Assembly (NCBI GenBank): GCA_910587655.1
Contig: CAJUND010000017.1
Location: 27,925 to 68,328 of the forward strand
Length of the DNA: 40,404 bases
Direction of reading: 5' to 3'
DNA from: an uncultured Agathobacter sp.
GTDB lineage: Bacteria; Bacillota; Clostridia; Lachnospirales; Lachnospiraceae
The notes below the pieces were generated by a model. The model was not told the DNA's origin and did no database searches. It saw only the letters and a program-made list of their open reading frames with translations. A program made the position numbers and the translations under genes. This document shows positions 8,586-16,598 of this stretch, in pieces. Numbering within the stretch: the first letter of the stretch is position 1; the number at the start of each line of letters is the position of its first letter.

Positions 8586-10117
8586 TGAAGCGCAGGGGGA
8601 GCATAACAGTTTTTGCAGCGCTGGCAATGATGCTGGTGGCACAGATGCTTTTCACTCTGCTGGAGGGGGCACGTCATATTGAAATTGAGAAGGTACTGCA
8701 GATGAATACAGATTCAGTGGCAGAGTCGGCCTTTGCTGATTACTGCAGTCCTTTATGGGATACCTACCATCTTCTCGGTATGACAGCTGCAGACAGCAGC
8801 GGCAGCTTTTCACTGAACAACAGGGAAGCAATGCTTCGGAACCTGACTGCAGATAACCTGGGAAGCAAGGGCAGTATTGCCATGCTTCCCGGAATAAGTC
8901 TTCTTACCGCAGAAATGGTGGATGCAGAGTTTGAGCCGTATCTTATTATGACCGACCGGAATGGAAGAGTATTTGAAGAGGCTGTATGTGCATATATGAA
9001 GAAAAATCTGGGGTACGAGGCAGCTAAGACCGTTTATAACATATACGAATCTGCCAATGACGCAAAAAATAACTACGGGGACGGGGATAAAAGTATTGGA
9101 GATGCAATGGACGCACTTGAGGAGGCAGCAAAAGAGGAGGAGGAAAATTCTTCCAAAAAAAAGCTGAAGGGCATCGGCGGGGAGAAAAATACAAAAGACG
9201 CCCCGCCGGAGCCGGAAGTGGAAAATCCTCTGGAAACCGTAACAGAAGCAAAACAAAACGGCGTATTGTCCCTTGTCCTGCCGCAAAGTGCAAAAGTATC
9301 TGCCAGCCGGCTTGATTTAAGCAGGGCAGTTTCACACCGGAATCTGAATATGGGAACCGGGGTAATCTCTGATGCAGCAGACTGGTATCAGAAAGTACTT
9401 GTGAACCAGTATTATGTAAATTACTTAAACTGCTATACAAATTCGGATGGCAACAGGGCTTTAAACTATGAGCTTGAATATCTGATTGCAGGAAAATCCG
9501 AGGATTCTGAAAATCTGCGTGTCATCGTGGGAGAACTTCTTGCTGTCCGTGAAGCTTCCAATATGGCAAGTCTGGTGGTGTCAGCAAGTAAACAGGCGGA
9601 GGCAATGGCACTGGCGACAGCTCTGGCAGGTGCCACGCTGAACCCCCTGATTATTGAGGTGGTTAAGTATGGAATCCTTGCCGCGTGGGCATTTGCTGAA
9701 AGTGTACTGGATTTACGCACGCTGCTGTCCGGAGGAAAGATTTCCCTGGTTAAAAGTGAACTGGACTGGACTTCCAATGTACATGATCTTCCGGTACTGC
9801 TGTCGGGATGGAGTGTGGCGAAGGAGTGTTCCGCAGGAATGAATTACAGTCAGTTTCTGAGTCTCCTGCTGCTTATGCATAACGGGGAAAAGCTTGCAAT
9901 GCGTGCCATGGATGTTCAGGAGGCAACGGTTCAAAAAAACGAGGGATATGAAACATTTCAGATGGATCATGTGCTGTGTGAGAGCAGGGTAAGTGCAGTT
10001 TATGAATATTCCCCGGTATTTCTTGGTTTTGTCAGTCTTCTTAAAAATGGTAAAGGAAATATTCGTATACAGAATACGACGACATACAGTTACCGTCAGG
10101 GAAAGGAGGGTGCATAA
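8585..10117 (+). CDS. DUF5702 (TadG-like) pilus-locus protein
   Basis: A 510-residue protein with a type IV-like N terminus: MKRRGSITVFAALAMMLVAQ, a short basic leader followed by one membrane helix, then GARHIEIEKVLQMNTDSVAE. It matches the DUF5702 family that accompanies clostridial Tad loci and may act as a large minor pilin or tip protein, in the role of TadG. The body is mostly extracytoplasmic. A low-complexity stretch rich in Lys, Glu and Pro lies around residues 175-220. A hydrophobic Ala-rich segment (AEAMALATALAGATLNPLII, about residue 338) precedes the C-terminal third. Function is inferred from context only. Confidence 0.7.
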   Translation: MKRRGSITVFAALAMMLVAQMLFTLLEGARHIEIEKVLQMNTDSVAESAFADYCSPLWDTYHLLGMTAADSSGSFSLNNREAMLRNLTADNLGSKGSIAMLPGISLLTAEMVDAEFEPYLIMTDRNGRVFEEAVCAYMKKNLGYEAAKTVYNIYESANDAKNNYGDGDKSIGDAMDALEEAAKEEEENSSKKKLKGIGGEKNTKDAPPEPEVENPLETVTEAKQNGVLSLVLPQSAKVSASRLDLSRAVSHRNLNMGTGVISDAADWYQKVLVNQYYVNYLNCYTNSDGNRALNYELEYLIAGKSEDSENLRVIVGELLAVREASNMASLVVSASKQAEAMALATALAGATLNPLIIEVVKYGILAAWAFAESVLDLRTLLSGGKISLVKSELDWTSNVHDLPVLLSGWSVAKECSAGMNYSQFLSLLLLMHNGEKLAMRAMDVQEATVQKNEGYETFQMDHVLCESRVSAVYEYSPVFLGFVSLLKNGKGNIRIQNTTTYSYRQGKEGA

Positions 10118-10119
10118 GG

Positions 10120-11028
10120 ATGTCTTTTTGCATTAGAAACCCTAAAACCCAACCTTTTCCGGAGGATACAAAAATTTCCAGTCTCAGTCACATGAAGGCT
10201 GTGCCGCAGAGCAGCCGCAACAGATATGTTACCAATCGAATAATAAGACTAAGGTTTCCATGCAAAAAGACATCCCTGTGTATTCGTAAAAAAGCATCAT
10301 ATACGTTAGAGGCGGCAATTATCATCCCGCTTGTGGCTGCTTTCTTTGTTTTTATCCTGTTCTTTTTTCGTGTAATGCAGATTCAGACACAGGTGCAGGA
10401 AGCCCTGGAGTATGCCAGCAGAAAAAGCGCAAGCGAGGCTGGTGCTGTAAATTCGGAAATGGGACTTATGGCTTCTGCTGAGGTTTATTTTTTAAAGGGG
10501 CTGCATGATTATGATCTTCCGGAGCGGTATGTAAAAGGTGGAAAAGCAGGGGTTTCTCTTTTTAGGTCGGATGTATCCGGCTGTTATATTGACTTACAGG
10601 CAGATTACTATATCAGGCTTCCGGTAAATTTTTTTACAGTGAAAGGAGTTGTCATATCCCAGAGCAGTAAGAGCCGTAAGTGGACGGGGGACAGGGATGA
10701 AGGGCAGGAAGATGATTATGTCTATGTTACGGAGACAGGAACGGTGTATCACAGGGACCGAATGTGCCATTACCTGGATTTAAGTATCCGAACTGTAAAT
10801 TTCGCGGCGATAGAGGGGCTGCGCAATAAAGGGGGACATAAATACTACGCATGCGGGGAATGCGTGGCAGGAAATAATGCTGGTCCAACGGTATATATCA
10901 CCGATTATGGTACAGCATATCATGCCAGTCTTTCATGCAGCGGTTTAAAAAGAACAATTTATCTGATTCCGCTTTCTGACGCAGGAGGAAGGGGCCCCTG
11001 CTCAAAATGCGGCGGGACCGGTCCATAG
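10120..11028 (+). CDS. TadE-like pseudopilin with two C-terminal Cys/His modules
   Basis: A 302-residue minor pilin candidate. After an unusual, polar 56-residue N terminus comes the TadE signature KKASYTLEAAIIIPLVAAFF (58-77) with a membrane helix to about residue 84. Residues 85-195 resemble a TadE body. The C terminus holds two tandem modules. Module 1 (201-248) has H211-x4-C216 and C245-x2-C248; module 2 (258-297) has H268-x4-C273 and C294-x2-C297. Each begins with VYVTETGTVYH- or VYITDYGTAYH-like text. Such modules could bind a metal or form disulfides outside the cell. GGAAAGGAGGG lies ten bases before the ATG. The long N terminus may mean that translation starts further in, but no better-placed start was seen. 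Confidence 0.72.
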   Translation: MSFCIRNPKTQPFPEDTKISSLSHMKAVPQSSRNRYVTNRIIRLRFPCKKTSLCIRKKASYTLEAAIIIPLVAAFFVFILFFFRVMQIQTQVQEALEYASRKSASEAGAVNSEMGLMASAEVYFLKGLHDYDLPERYVKGGKAGVSLFRSDVSGCYIDLQADYYIRLPVNFFTVKGVVISQSSKSRKWTGDRDEGQEDDYVYVTETGTVYHRDRMCHYLDLSIRTVNFAAIEGLRNKGGHKYYACGECVAGNNAGPTVYITDYGTAYHASLSCSGLKRTIYLIPLSDAGGRGPCSKCGGTGP

Positions 11029-11057
11029 GAAAAATCTTAAATGGAAAGGAGTCTTTG

Positions 11058-11501
11058 GTGCAGGAAAATATTATCACTATCCGGTCGGTCGTACTTCTTG
11101 CAGGACTGGCGGTTATTGCGGCGGAAGATCTGTACCGGAAGGAAATCAGTACAATCTGGCTTTTGATAATGGGATTTACGGGGGGTTTGCTGTCCATAGC
11201 CGCCGGGGAATGTAATGAGTGGCATTTTTTACTAAGGTTTATACCGGGTGTTCTGGTGTTGTCTGCTGCCTGGCTGACAAATGAAACGATTGGTTATGGG
11301 GACGGACTGGTTATTTTGTGTCTGGGATGTTTCCTGAAAGGAAGGGAAATTATGGATCTGTGTTTGGCAGCTATTACGCTGGCGGGAATAACAGCGCTGT
11401 TTCTTCTTGTTATTATGCGTAAAGGCAGAAAAACAGAACTCCCGTTTGTACCGTTTCTGTTTGCAGGCTGTATGATTATAAAATGTATGCAGGGGGGATG
11501 A
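11058..11501 (+). CDS. Second A24-type prepilin peptidase-like protein
   Basis: A 147-residue polytopic protein with the two aspartates of A24 peptidases spaced as in the first enzyme: D24 in AAEDLYRKEIS and D82 in the GxGD motif (GYGDGLVILCLGCFLKG). Five or so hydrophobic segments follow each other. GTG at 11058 is chosen as start because AAAGGAG lies six bases upstream; TTG at 11055 is too close, and longer forms would overlap the TadE-like gene. It may process the TadE-like proteins while the operon's first peptidase processes Flp, but this division of labour is a guess. Its end overlaps the next start. Confidence 0.75.
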   Translation: MQENIITIRSVVLLAGLAVIAAEDLYRKEISTIWLLIMGFTGGLLSIAAGECNEWHFLLRFIPGVLVLSAAWLTNETIGYGDGLVILCLGCFLKGREIMDLCLAAITLAGITALFLLVIMRKGRKTELPFVPFLFAGCMIIKCMQGG

Positions 11502-11710
11502 TGGCAGTGAAAAAGTGGAAGGGAAGTTATACGGTAGAAGCATCGTTCATTGTTCCGTTGCTGATTGGAGTGATGGCGTTGGCAATGCGGCTGGGAATAG
11601 CGTTGTATGTAGAAGTGAAAAATGAAAAGGAAGGAGAAGCGGTTGCGGACATGTGGGAAGTGGAAGAGTTTTACAAATACCAGATGATAAAGGAGGCAGT
11701 GGATGAGTAA
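11501..11710 (+). CDS. Small TadE-like pseudopilin
   Basis: A product of about 69 residues: basic leader (MAVKKWKG), then the TadE signature SYTVEASFIVPLLIGVMALA with E at +5-like spacing, a helix, and a short charged tail. It is much shorter than common TadE proteins (about 150 residues), resembling just the N-terminal assembly helix. Start choice is uncertain: ATG at 11498 or 11501, or GTG at 11507, all behind AGGGGGG; ATG at 11483 has no ribosome site. It overlaps the FHA gene by 8 bases. Confidence 0.68.
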   Translation: MAVKKWKGSYTVEASFIVPLLIGVMALAMRLGIALYVEVKNEKEGEAVADMWEVEEFYKYQMIKEAVDE

Positions 11711-12917
11711 CAAGGAAATTACCTATGAAAGAAACCTGACAGGAAGTTATATGATAATTTCCGCTCCTGCCTGCACGGATATGGATGAAAAACTTATGCT
11801 TCACAGAAAGCTTCCGGGATTACTGCCTGTGGAGAAGGCATATGTGGATGGCAGTGGACAGTACTGGTATAACATATCCGGAAAACAGTCGCTGGACTGT
11901 TATTGCAGGGTAAGGGAAATTGGAATGGAATTTATTGAGCGTATGATTATCAGTATCTGTAATGAAATGGAAACCCTGGAATGGAATCTGATTCAGGCGA
12001 AATGTCTGGTGCTGGAGCCGGAACTGGTGTTTATTACGAGTCAGAACCGTGAATTTATATTTACCATCTATCCGGAAAATGACGGATGCGCGGAAAAATC
12101 GTTTCAGCAGCTGATGGAATATCTGCTGACTAAGGTTGACCACAAAGATGCAGAAGCCGTGCGGGCATCATATGGAATTTATGAAAAGACGCTGGAGGAG
12201 GGTTTTTCCATATCGGAAATTCGGGACTGTATTTTCAGGGCAAAAAATAAAGTTTTGTCACAAAATACAGCTGTTACTGCAGAGACGGGGAAAATGCCAC
12301 CGTGGTCTGCTGCCAGTGAAAAAGTTTTGGATTTGCCAGCTGAACAAGAGCCGACGGCAGTAATGGAGAAAGACAAAAGGGAGAGCGGGGAAAATGCAAC
12401 AGAAAAAATAATGACAGACAGGGCTGCTGTTTTGGAATGGGTGAAAAAGCAGATACATGAAAAGTTTACGGCTTTTGGACTCATGAAACCAAAGGGGAAG
12501 GGAGGGAAAAAAGAAAAAAAGAAGACGGCAAATGCTGTCACGCCCGTCTGTCCGGAGGAAGAGATGTATGTACCGCCGCAGCCTGTTATTCGCCCTACCG
12601 TGTGCCTTGCCATGTGTCAGAGCAGACCGCTGGGGATATTAACTTATCAGGGAAATGGAGTGATGGCAGATATTCATCTGGAAGCGGGAATATCCAGAAT
12701 TGGATATGGGGACAGTGTGGAGATTCAGATTGAAAAAGAAACTGTCAGCCAGCTTCATGCGAGAATTGAAAAGGAAGGGGAGTCTTATTATATAGAAGAT
12801 TTAAACTCAACAAACGGTACCTATGTAAATGATGAACCGCTTGTTTATAAGGAGCGAAGAAAGCTGAACAGTAATGATATTGTTTGTTTTGCAGATGTCA
12901 GATACCGCTTCGGTTAA
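11703..12917 (+). CDS. DUF6382 / FHA-domain protein of the Tad locus
   Basis: A 404-residue cytosolic protein. The N-terminal 190 residues fit the DUF6382 family. A Lys/Glu-rich linker follows (about 200-300, including a run of basic residues near 263-275). A C-terminal FHA domain occupies about 315-404: SRIGYGD for the first phosphothreonine-binding loop, then VSQLHARIE and DLNSTNGTYVNDEPL, with the Ser/Arg/Asn residues in place. FHA domains read phosphothreonine, so this protein may couple pilus assembly to a Ser/Thr kinase; no such kinase gene is in the window. It overlaps the small TadE-like gene by 8 bases and closes the pilus operon. Confidence 0.8.
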   Translation: MSNKEITYERNLTGSYMIISAPACTDMDEKLMLHRKLPGLLPVEKAYVDGSGQYWYNISGKQSLDCYCRVREIGMEFIERMIISICNEMETLEWNLIQAKCLVLEPELVFITSQNREFIFTIYPENDGCAEKSFQQLMEYLLTKVDHKDAEAVRASYGIYEKTLEEGFSISEIRDCIFRAKNKVLSQNTAVTAETGKMPPWSAASEKVLDLPAEQEPTAVMEKDKRESGENATEKIMTDRAAVLEWVKKQIHEKFTAFGLMKPKGKGGKKEKKKTANAVTPVCPEEEMYVPPQPVIRPTVCLAMCQSRPLGILTYQGNGVMADIHLEAGISRIGYGDSVEIQIEKETVSQLHARIEKEGESYYIEDLNSTNGTYVNDEPLVYKERRKLNSNDIVCFADVRYRFG

Positions 12918-12967
12918 GATACTGTCTGGATTTCCGGCATATATGGAGAGGTTTATAGAATCTTTTC

Positions 12968-12996
12968 TTGTGTTTATGAAAGGAAGTGCGTATACT
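12968..12996 (+). promoter_or_regulatory. Promoter candidate for the rhomboid gene
   Basis: TTGTGT (12968-12973), 17 bases, TATACT (12991-12996), 28 bases before the rhomboid ATG, in the 107-base gap after the FHA gene. Confidence 0.5.
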
Positions 12997-13024
12997 AAAG
13001 AGAATAAAGACAAGAGGGGATACT

Positions 13025-13660
13025 ATGCGGCAGAAGCAGGAAACGAAACCAGGAATAACGATAGGTCTTGTAGCGGCAAATGTGATTGTGTTTCTGGGTT
13101 TGCAGCTTTGGAGTAAAATAGGACCAAATGGTTATATGGACTATATGAAAATGGGAGGGGTGTATCCGTCTGATGTACAGCGGGGGCAGTACTGGAGGCT
13201 TTTGACAGCAACTTTTATGCACTTTGATTTCGAGCATATTATGAATAATATGCTGATTCTTGCCTGTGCAGGTGTTATTCTTGAAAGGGCACTGGGGCAT
13301 TTCCGGTATCTGGTTTTATATCTTCTTGCAGGAGTGGGAGGATGTACCTTATCATGTATGCAGATGATTTACAGAGAAGAAGATGTATTGGCAGCAGGAG
13401 CATCCGGTGCAATCTTTGGTATTATCGGAGCGCTTCTGTGGATTGTTATCCGTCATAAGGGGAGATACGAAACCCTGACGGGCGGCGGACTGGTGTTTAT
13501 GATTGTTCTGTCCATTTATTCCGGGGTTAAAAATGGCGGGGTTGATAACTGGGGACATATCGGCGGGTTACTTATGGGATTTCTGTTAGCAATTATTTTA
13601 TACCGGAAAGAGCGTAAAGCAGTTGATTTTGATTCCGAAAATCTCTATACTAGGGAGTAG
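13025..13660 (+). CDS. Rhomboid-family intramembrane serine protease
   Basis: A 211-residue polytopic membrane protease. The catalytic serine is S127 in GASGAIFG and the catalytic histidine is H178 in DNWGHIGGLLMG. The oxyanion-side HxxxN motif is seen as HIMNNM after GQYWRLLTATFMHFDF. Six hydrophobic segments fit the minimal bacterial rhomboid core. ATG at 13025 is chosen because GAGGGG lies five bases upstream; a GTG 39 bases earlier lacks a site. Substrates cannot be told from sequence. It follows the Tad operon but has its own promoter candidate, so a role in pilus maturation is not established. Confidence 0.9.
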   Translation: MRQKQETKPGITIGLVAANVIVFLGLQLWSKIGPNGYMDYMKMGGVYPSDVQRGQYWRLLTATFMHFDFEHIMNNMLILACAGVILERALGHFRYLVLYLLAGVGGCTLSCMQMIYREEDVLAAGASGAIFGIIGALLWIVIRHKGRYETLTGGGLVFMIVLSIYSGVKNGGVDNWGHIGGLLMGFLLAIILYRKERKAVDFDSENLYTRE

Positions 13661-13703
13661 GCAATACTTCTTTTTAGTATTATAGTTTAAGGAGAGAGTA
13701 CAG

Positions 13704-14693
13704 ATGAAAATTAATGTATATTATGGTGGAAGAGGATTGCTGGACGATCCAACCCTGTATGTTTTAAATAAAATGGAGGACGTTTTAAGAGAGCTCAGGG
13801 TATCCATTGAACGATATAATATTTATGAACATAAGAATGAAATTGCGACTCTGCCGCAGACCTTTAAGGATGCAAATGGCATTATACTTGCCACAACGAT
13901 TGAATGGCTGGGTATTGGCGGATATATGCAGCAGTTTCTGGATTCCTGCTGGTTATATGGGGACAAGGAGAAAATCAGCCAGACTTATATGCAGCCAATT
14001 GTTATGTCCACTACTTATGGGGAGCGAGAGGGTGAGATGACGCTTTCAAATGCATGGGAAATTCTTGGCGGACTGCCATGCTCCGGTGTATGCGGTTATG
14101 TGGAGGATCTTGCAGAGTTTAAAGCAAACAAGGAGTACAGTCTGATTATTGAAAAGAAAGCAGAGAATCTGTACCGGACTATTTCCCAGAAGATAAAAAG
14201 CCTTCCAAACAGTAACCTGGCGGTAAAACAGAGCGTACTCCGTACGCAGCAGCTCAATCTTACACCGCAGGAAAGCGAACAGTTATCCAAATATGTATCT
14301 GACGATACTTACGTCAAGCAGCAGAAGGAAGACATTGAAGAGCTTGCTTCCATGTTTAAGGATTTGCTTGGACAGACGGATACAGAAAATGATGTATTGT
14401 ATGTAAAGGAATTTGAGAGCCATTATGTGCCGGTAGAGGATTTTTCTGCAAGCTACTCATTTATTGTTGAGGGCATGAAAAAGCCGTTGTATGTGGCAAG
14501 CAATCAGGGTGAGCTTACCGTTCATTACGGGGAAGAAGAAAATATTGACGTGGTTGCGAAATTAAACGGTGAGATTATGCAGTCAATTATCGATGGCAGA
14601 ATGACGTTCCAGAGGGCGTTTATGAGTGGGGCAATGACTGCAAAGGGGAATTTTAAAACTCTTCGTATGCTGGACCAGATTTTTGTGTTTTAA
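13704..14693 (+). CDS. Flavodoxin-like / SCP2 sterol-carrier domain fusion protein
   Basis: A 329-residue protein. The first 170 or so residues resemble the NADPH-dependent FMN reductase/flavodoxin fold: an initial strand MKINVYYGGRG, the DANGIILATTIEWLGIGGYM loop where flavin would sit, and VMSTTYGEREGEM. A helical linker follows (about 175-230). The last 100 residues resemble an SCP2 domain (SFIVEGMKKPLYVASNQGEL; IIDGRMTFQRAFMSGAMTAK; final LRMLDQIF). SCP2 domains hold lipids or other hydrophobic ligands. The combination suggests a flavin-dependent reaction on a hydrophobic substrate, but no substrate is known. Ribosome site AAGGAGAGA precedes the ATG. Confidence 0.7.
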   Translation: MKINVYYGGRGLLDDPTLYVLNKMEDVLRELRVSIERYNIYEHKNEIATLPQTFKDANGIILATTIEWLGIGGYMQQFLDSCWLYGDKEKISQTYMQPIVMSTTYGEREGEMTLSNAWEILGGLPCSGVCGYVEDLAEFKANKEYSLIIEKKAENLYRTISQKIKSLPNSNLAVKQSVLRTQQLNLTPQESEQLSKYVSDDTYVKQQKEDIEELASMFKDLLGQTDTENDVLYVKEFESHYVPVEDFSASYSFIVEGMKKPLYVASNQGELTVHYGEEENIDVVAKLNGEIMQSIIDGRMTFQRAFMSGAMTAKGNFKTLRMLDQIFVF

Positions 14694-14719
14694 AGTATTT
14701 GAAACTGGAGGAAATTAAG

Positions 14720-15130
14720 ATGAAAGAGGACAACTGTATTTTTTGTAAACTTGCAAATGGGGATATTCCAACCAATACCATATATGAAGATGAGGATTTT
14801 CGTGTAATTCTGGATAACAGTCCGGCAACCAGGGGACATGCACTGATTCTGCCAAAACAGCATTATGCGAATCTTTTTGAGATAGAAGACGGGATTCTTG
14901 AAAAAGCAGCAGGACTTGCAAAGAAGATTGTAACCCATGAAAAGGAAGTCCTTGGCTGCGACGGTTTTAATGTACTGCAGAATAATGGGGAAGCGGCAGG
15001 TCAGACGGTTTTTCATTATCATGTGCACCTGATTCCAAGATATGCTGATGAAAAGGAGATTATAGACTGGGATCATAAGGAATTTACGGATGATGAGTTA
15101 AAGAAAATCTGCAGTGACATGAAGATGTAG
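14720..15130 (+). CDS. HIT-family nucleotide-binding hydrolase (Hint-like)
   Basis: A 136-residue protein of the histidine triad family. The active-site triad is H99-Y-H101-V-H103 (FHYHVHLIPRY). The N terminus has CIFCKLANGDIPTNTIYEDE, with the CxxC of zinc-binding HIT proteins, and the middle has ALILPKQHYANLFE. Such enzymes cleave nucleoside phosphoramidates or related adenylates. ATG at 14720 is chosen because TGGAGG lies eight bases upstream. Convergent with murG; a shared hairpin lies between them. Confidence 0.92.
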   Translation: MKEDNCIFCKLANGDIPTNTIYEDEDFRVILDNSPATRGHALILPKQHYANLFEIEDGILEKAAGLAKKIVTHEKEVLGCDGFNVLQNNGEAAGQTVFHYHVHLIPRYADEKEIIDWDHKEFTDDELKKICSDMKM

Positions 15131-15152
15131 CCGGATGGTAACGGATACATGT

Positions 15153-15193
15153 AAAAAGCCTGGTTTGCAGGACTTATGGTTCCTGCAAACCAG
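15153..15193 (-). terminator. Terminator hairpin between HIT gene and murG
   Basis: A perfect 13-base stem (15160-15172 with 15181-15193) with an eight-base loop. Read leftward, as murG is, it is followed by GCTTTTTAC, a fair T-run. Read rightward it is followed by AAAGTTTTC, a weaker one. It may serve both convergent genes. Confidence 0.75.
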
Positions 15194-15238
15194 AAAGTTT
15201 TCTTCTGGGCTGGCAACAGCTTCCAGTATAAACAAAAG

Positions 15239-16315
15239 TTAAGATTTACTTTCGTTTTGAATCAGCTTTACAATCGTTTCAATAGAATCCATCTGCCCGC
15301 TTCGGGACATGGCATCCATGTATTTTTTTCGGTCTGAATACACGGTTTTCACAGCTTTCAGAAGAGACTGTTCTGTCAGATTTTCTTCTTCAAGTACATA
15401 CGAAAATCCTTGTTTTTCAAATGATCTGGCATTTAAAATCTGGTCTCCGCGACTTGCTGCAGCAGAGAGCGGAATTAAAATATTAGGTTTATGTAGGGCG
15501 AGAAGCTCACAGATGGAATTTGCGCCGGCCCTTGAAATTGCAAGGTCTGCAAGGGCGAACATATCTGTAAGTTCTGCACGGGCATATTCAAACTGTGCGT
15601 AGCCGCTGACATTTTTTAAGCTGTCATCCAGATTTCCTTTTCCGCAGAGGTGAATAATGTAAAACTGTTCCAGAAGCTCTGTCAGTATTTTGCGGATAGC
15701 ATCATTTATAATTCTGGAGCCGGAACTTCCGCCGATTATCAGAAGAACTGGTTTGCTGTGGTTTGGAAAACTGCAGTATTTCATGCAAGCCTGTGCGTTT
15801 CCGGAAAAAAGTTCACGGCGGATGGGAGAACCTGTCAGGACTGCTTTTTCAGATGGAAGGTATTTCATGGTTTCCGGGAAATTACAGCATACTTTTTTTG
15901 CACCGCGGATGGCAATTCGGTTTGCAAGTCCGGGCGTCATGTCGGATTCATGGATAATGGCAGGAATGTGACAGTGTTTTGCTGCAAGCACAACCGGGAC
16001 AGAAACAAAACCGCCTTTTGAAAAGACAATATCAGGTTTAATTTTTTTCAGGCTGGAAACAGCCTGGCCATAGCCTTTTAATACTTTGAATGGATCGGAA
16101 AAATTTTTCCAGTCAAAATACCGGCGAAGCTTTCCGGAAGAAATGCCTATGTAAGGGATGTGCTGTGCTTCAATCAGTTCGCGTTCCATTCCGTTGTAGG
16201 AACCGATGTAGGTGATTTCGTAGCCTGCTTCCTGCAGAGCCGGCATCAGGGCTATATTTGGAGTGACGTGACCGGCCGTGCCGCCCCCGGTCATAACAAT
16301 TTTCTTTTTTTCCAT
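15239..16315 (-). CDS. murG: UDP-GlcNAc:lipid I N-acetylglucosaminyltransferase MurG
   Basis: A 358-residue GT28 glycosyltransferase that adds GlcNAc to lipid I to make lipid II, on the inner face of the membrane. The N-terminal glycine-rich motif is MTGGGTAGHVTPNIAL. The middle has FSKGGFVSVPVVLAAK and HESDMTPGLANRIA. The C-terminal domain has LLIIGGSSGSRIINDAI and the UDP-GlcNAc site ADLAISRAGANSICELLALH, followed by LIPLSAAASRGDQILNA. All expected G-loops are present and length is normal. AGAGGAAAGC precedes the ATG. It is a lone gene on the reverse strand, not in the usual mur/dcw cluster. Confidence 0.96.
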   Translation of the reverse strand: MEKKKIVMTGGGTAGHVTPNIALMPALQEAGYEITYIGSYNGMERELIEAQHIPYIGISSGKLRRYFDWKNFSDPFKVLKGYGQAVSSLKKIKPDIVFSKGGFVSVPVVLAAKHCHIPAIIHESDMTPGLANRIAIRGAKKVCCNFPETMKYLPSEKAVLTGSPIRRELFSGNAQACMKYCSFPNHSKPVLLIIGGSSGSRIINDAIRKILTELLEQFYIIHLCGKGNLDDSLKNVSGYAQFEYARAELTDMFALADLAISRAGANSICELLALHKPNILIPLSAAASRGDQILNARSFEKQGFSYVLEEENLTEQSLLKAVKTVYSDRKKYMDAMSRSGQMDSIETIVKLIQNESKS

Positions 16316-16364
16316 AAGAGCTTTCCTCTCTGTAATTTATGATGTTATATATGGTATGTCATTT

Positions 16365-16393
16365 ATATTATACTTTCGCAGAAAAAAGGTCAA
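16365..16393 (-). promoter_or_regulatory. Promoter candidate for murG
   Basis: On the reverse strand, TTGACC (16388-16393) is followed after 17 bases by TAATAT (16365-16370). A shifted TATAAT is also present at 15-base spacing. About 50 bases upstream of the murG ATG. Confidence 0.55.
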
Positions 16394-16403
16394 GATGAAA
16401 ACA

Positions 16404-16495
16404 TGTCATACCCTGACGGGGAAAAGGAGCACAGCGCATGAAAGACCGCTGACGCGGAGCACTGTGCGTAGGTCATACCCCTAGTAGAGTATGAC
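16404..16495. repeat. Cluster of nested repeats and hairpins upstream of murG
   Basis: In 92 bases: GTCATAC occurs twice directly (16405-16411, 16472-16478) and once inverted (GTATGAC, 16489-16495). GCACAG (16429-16434) pairs with CTGTGC (16462-16467) around an inner CCGC-TGAC-GCGG hairpin. GC content is higher than in the flanks. It may be a dispersed intergenic repeat or a structured RNA; no function is assigned. It lies in the 283-base gap between murG and the small membrane protein gene. Confidence 0.5.
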
Positions 16496-16598
16496 AGTTG
16501 TCGAAACTTGCGACCGATTGGATATTCCAGAGCGGGACTTCTTTCATTATAATAAAGATACCAGAAATATATAATTATATGAAGGGAAGGTGAAAACT

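Noticed and set aside
12874..13116. 80-residue open frame across the FHA gene end and rhomboid start
   Set aside because: Overlaps two well-supported genes in another frame and has no family match.
15309..16021. Rightward open frames opposite murG
   Set aside because: Antisense to a clear murG; no ribosome sites or recognisable domains.
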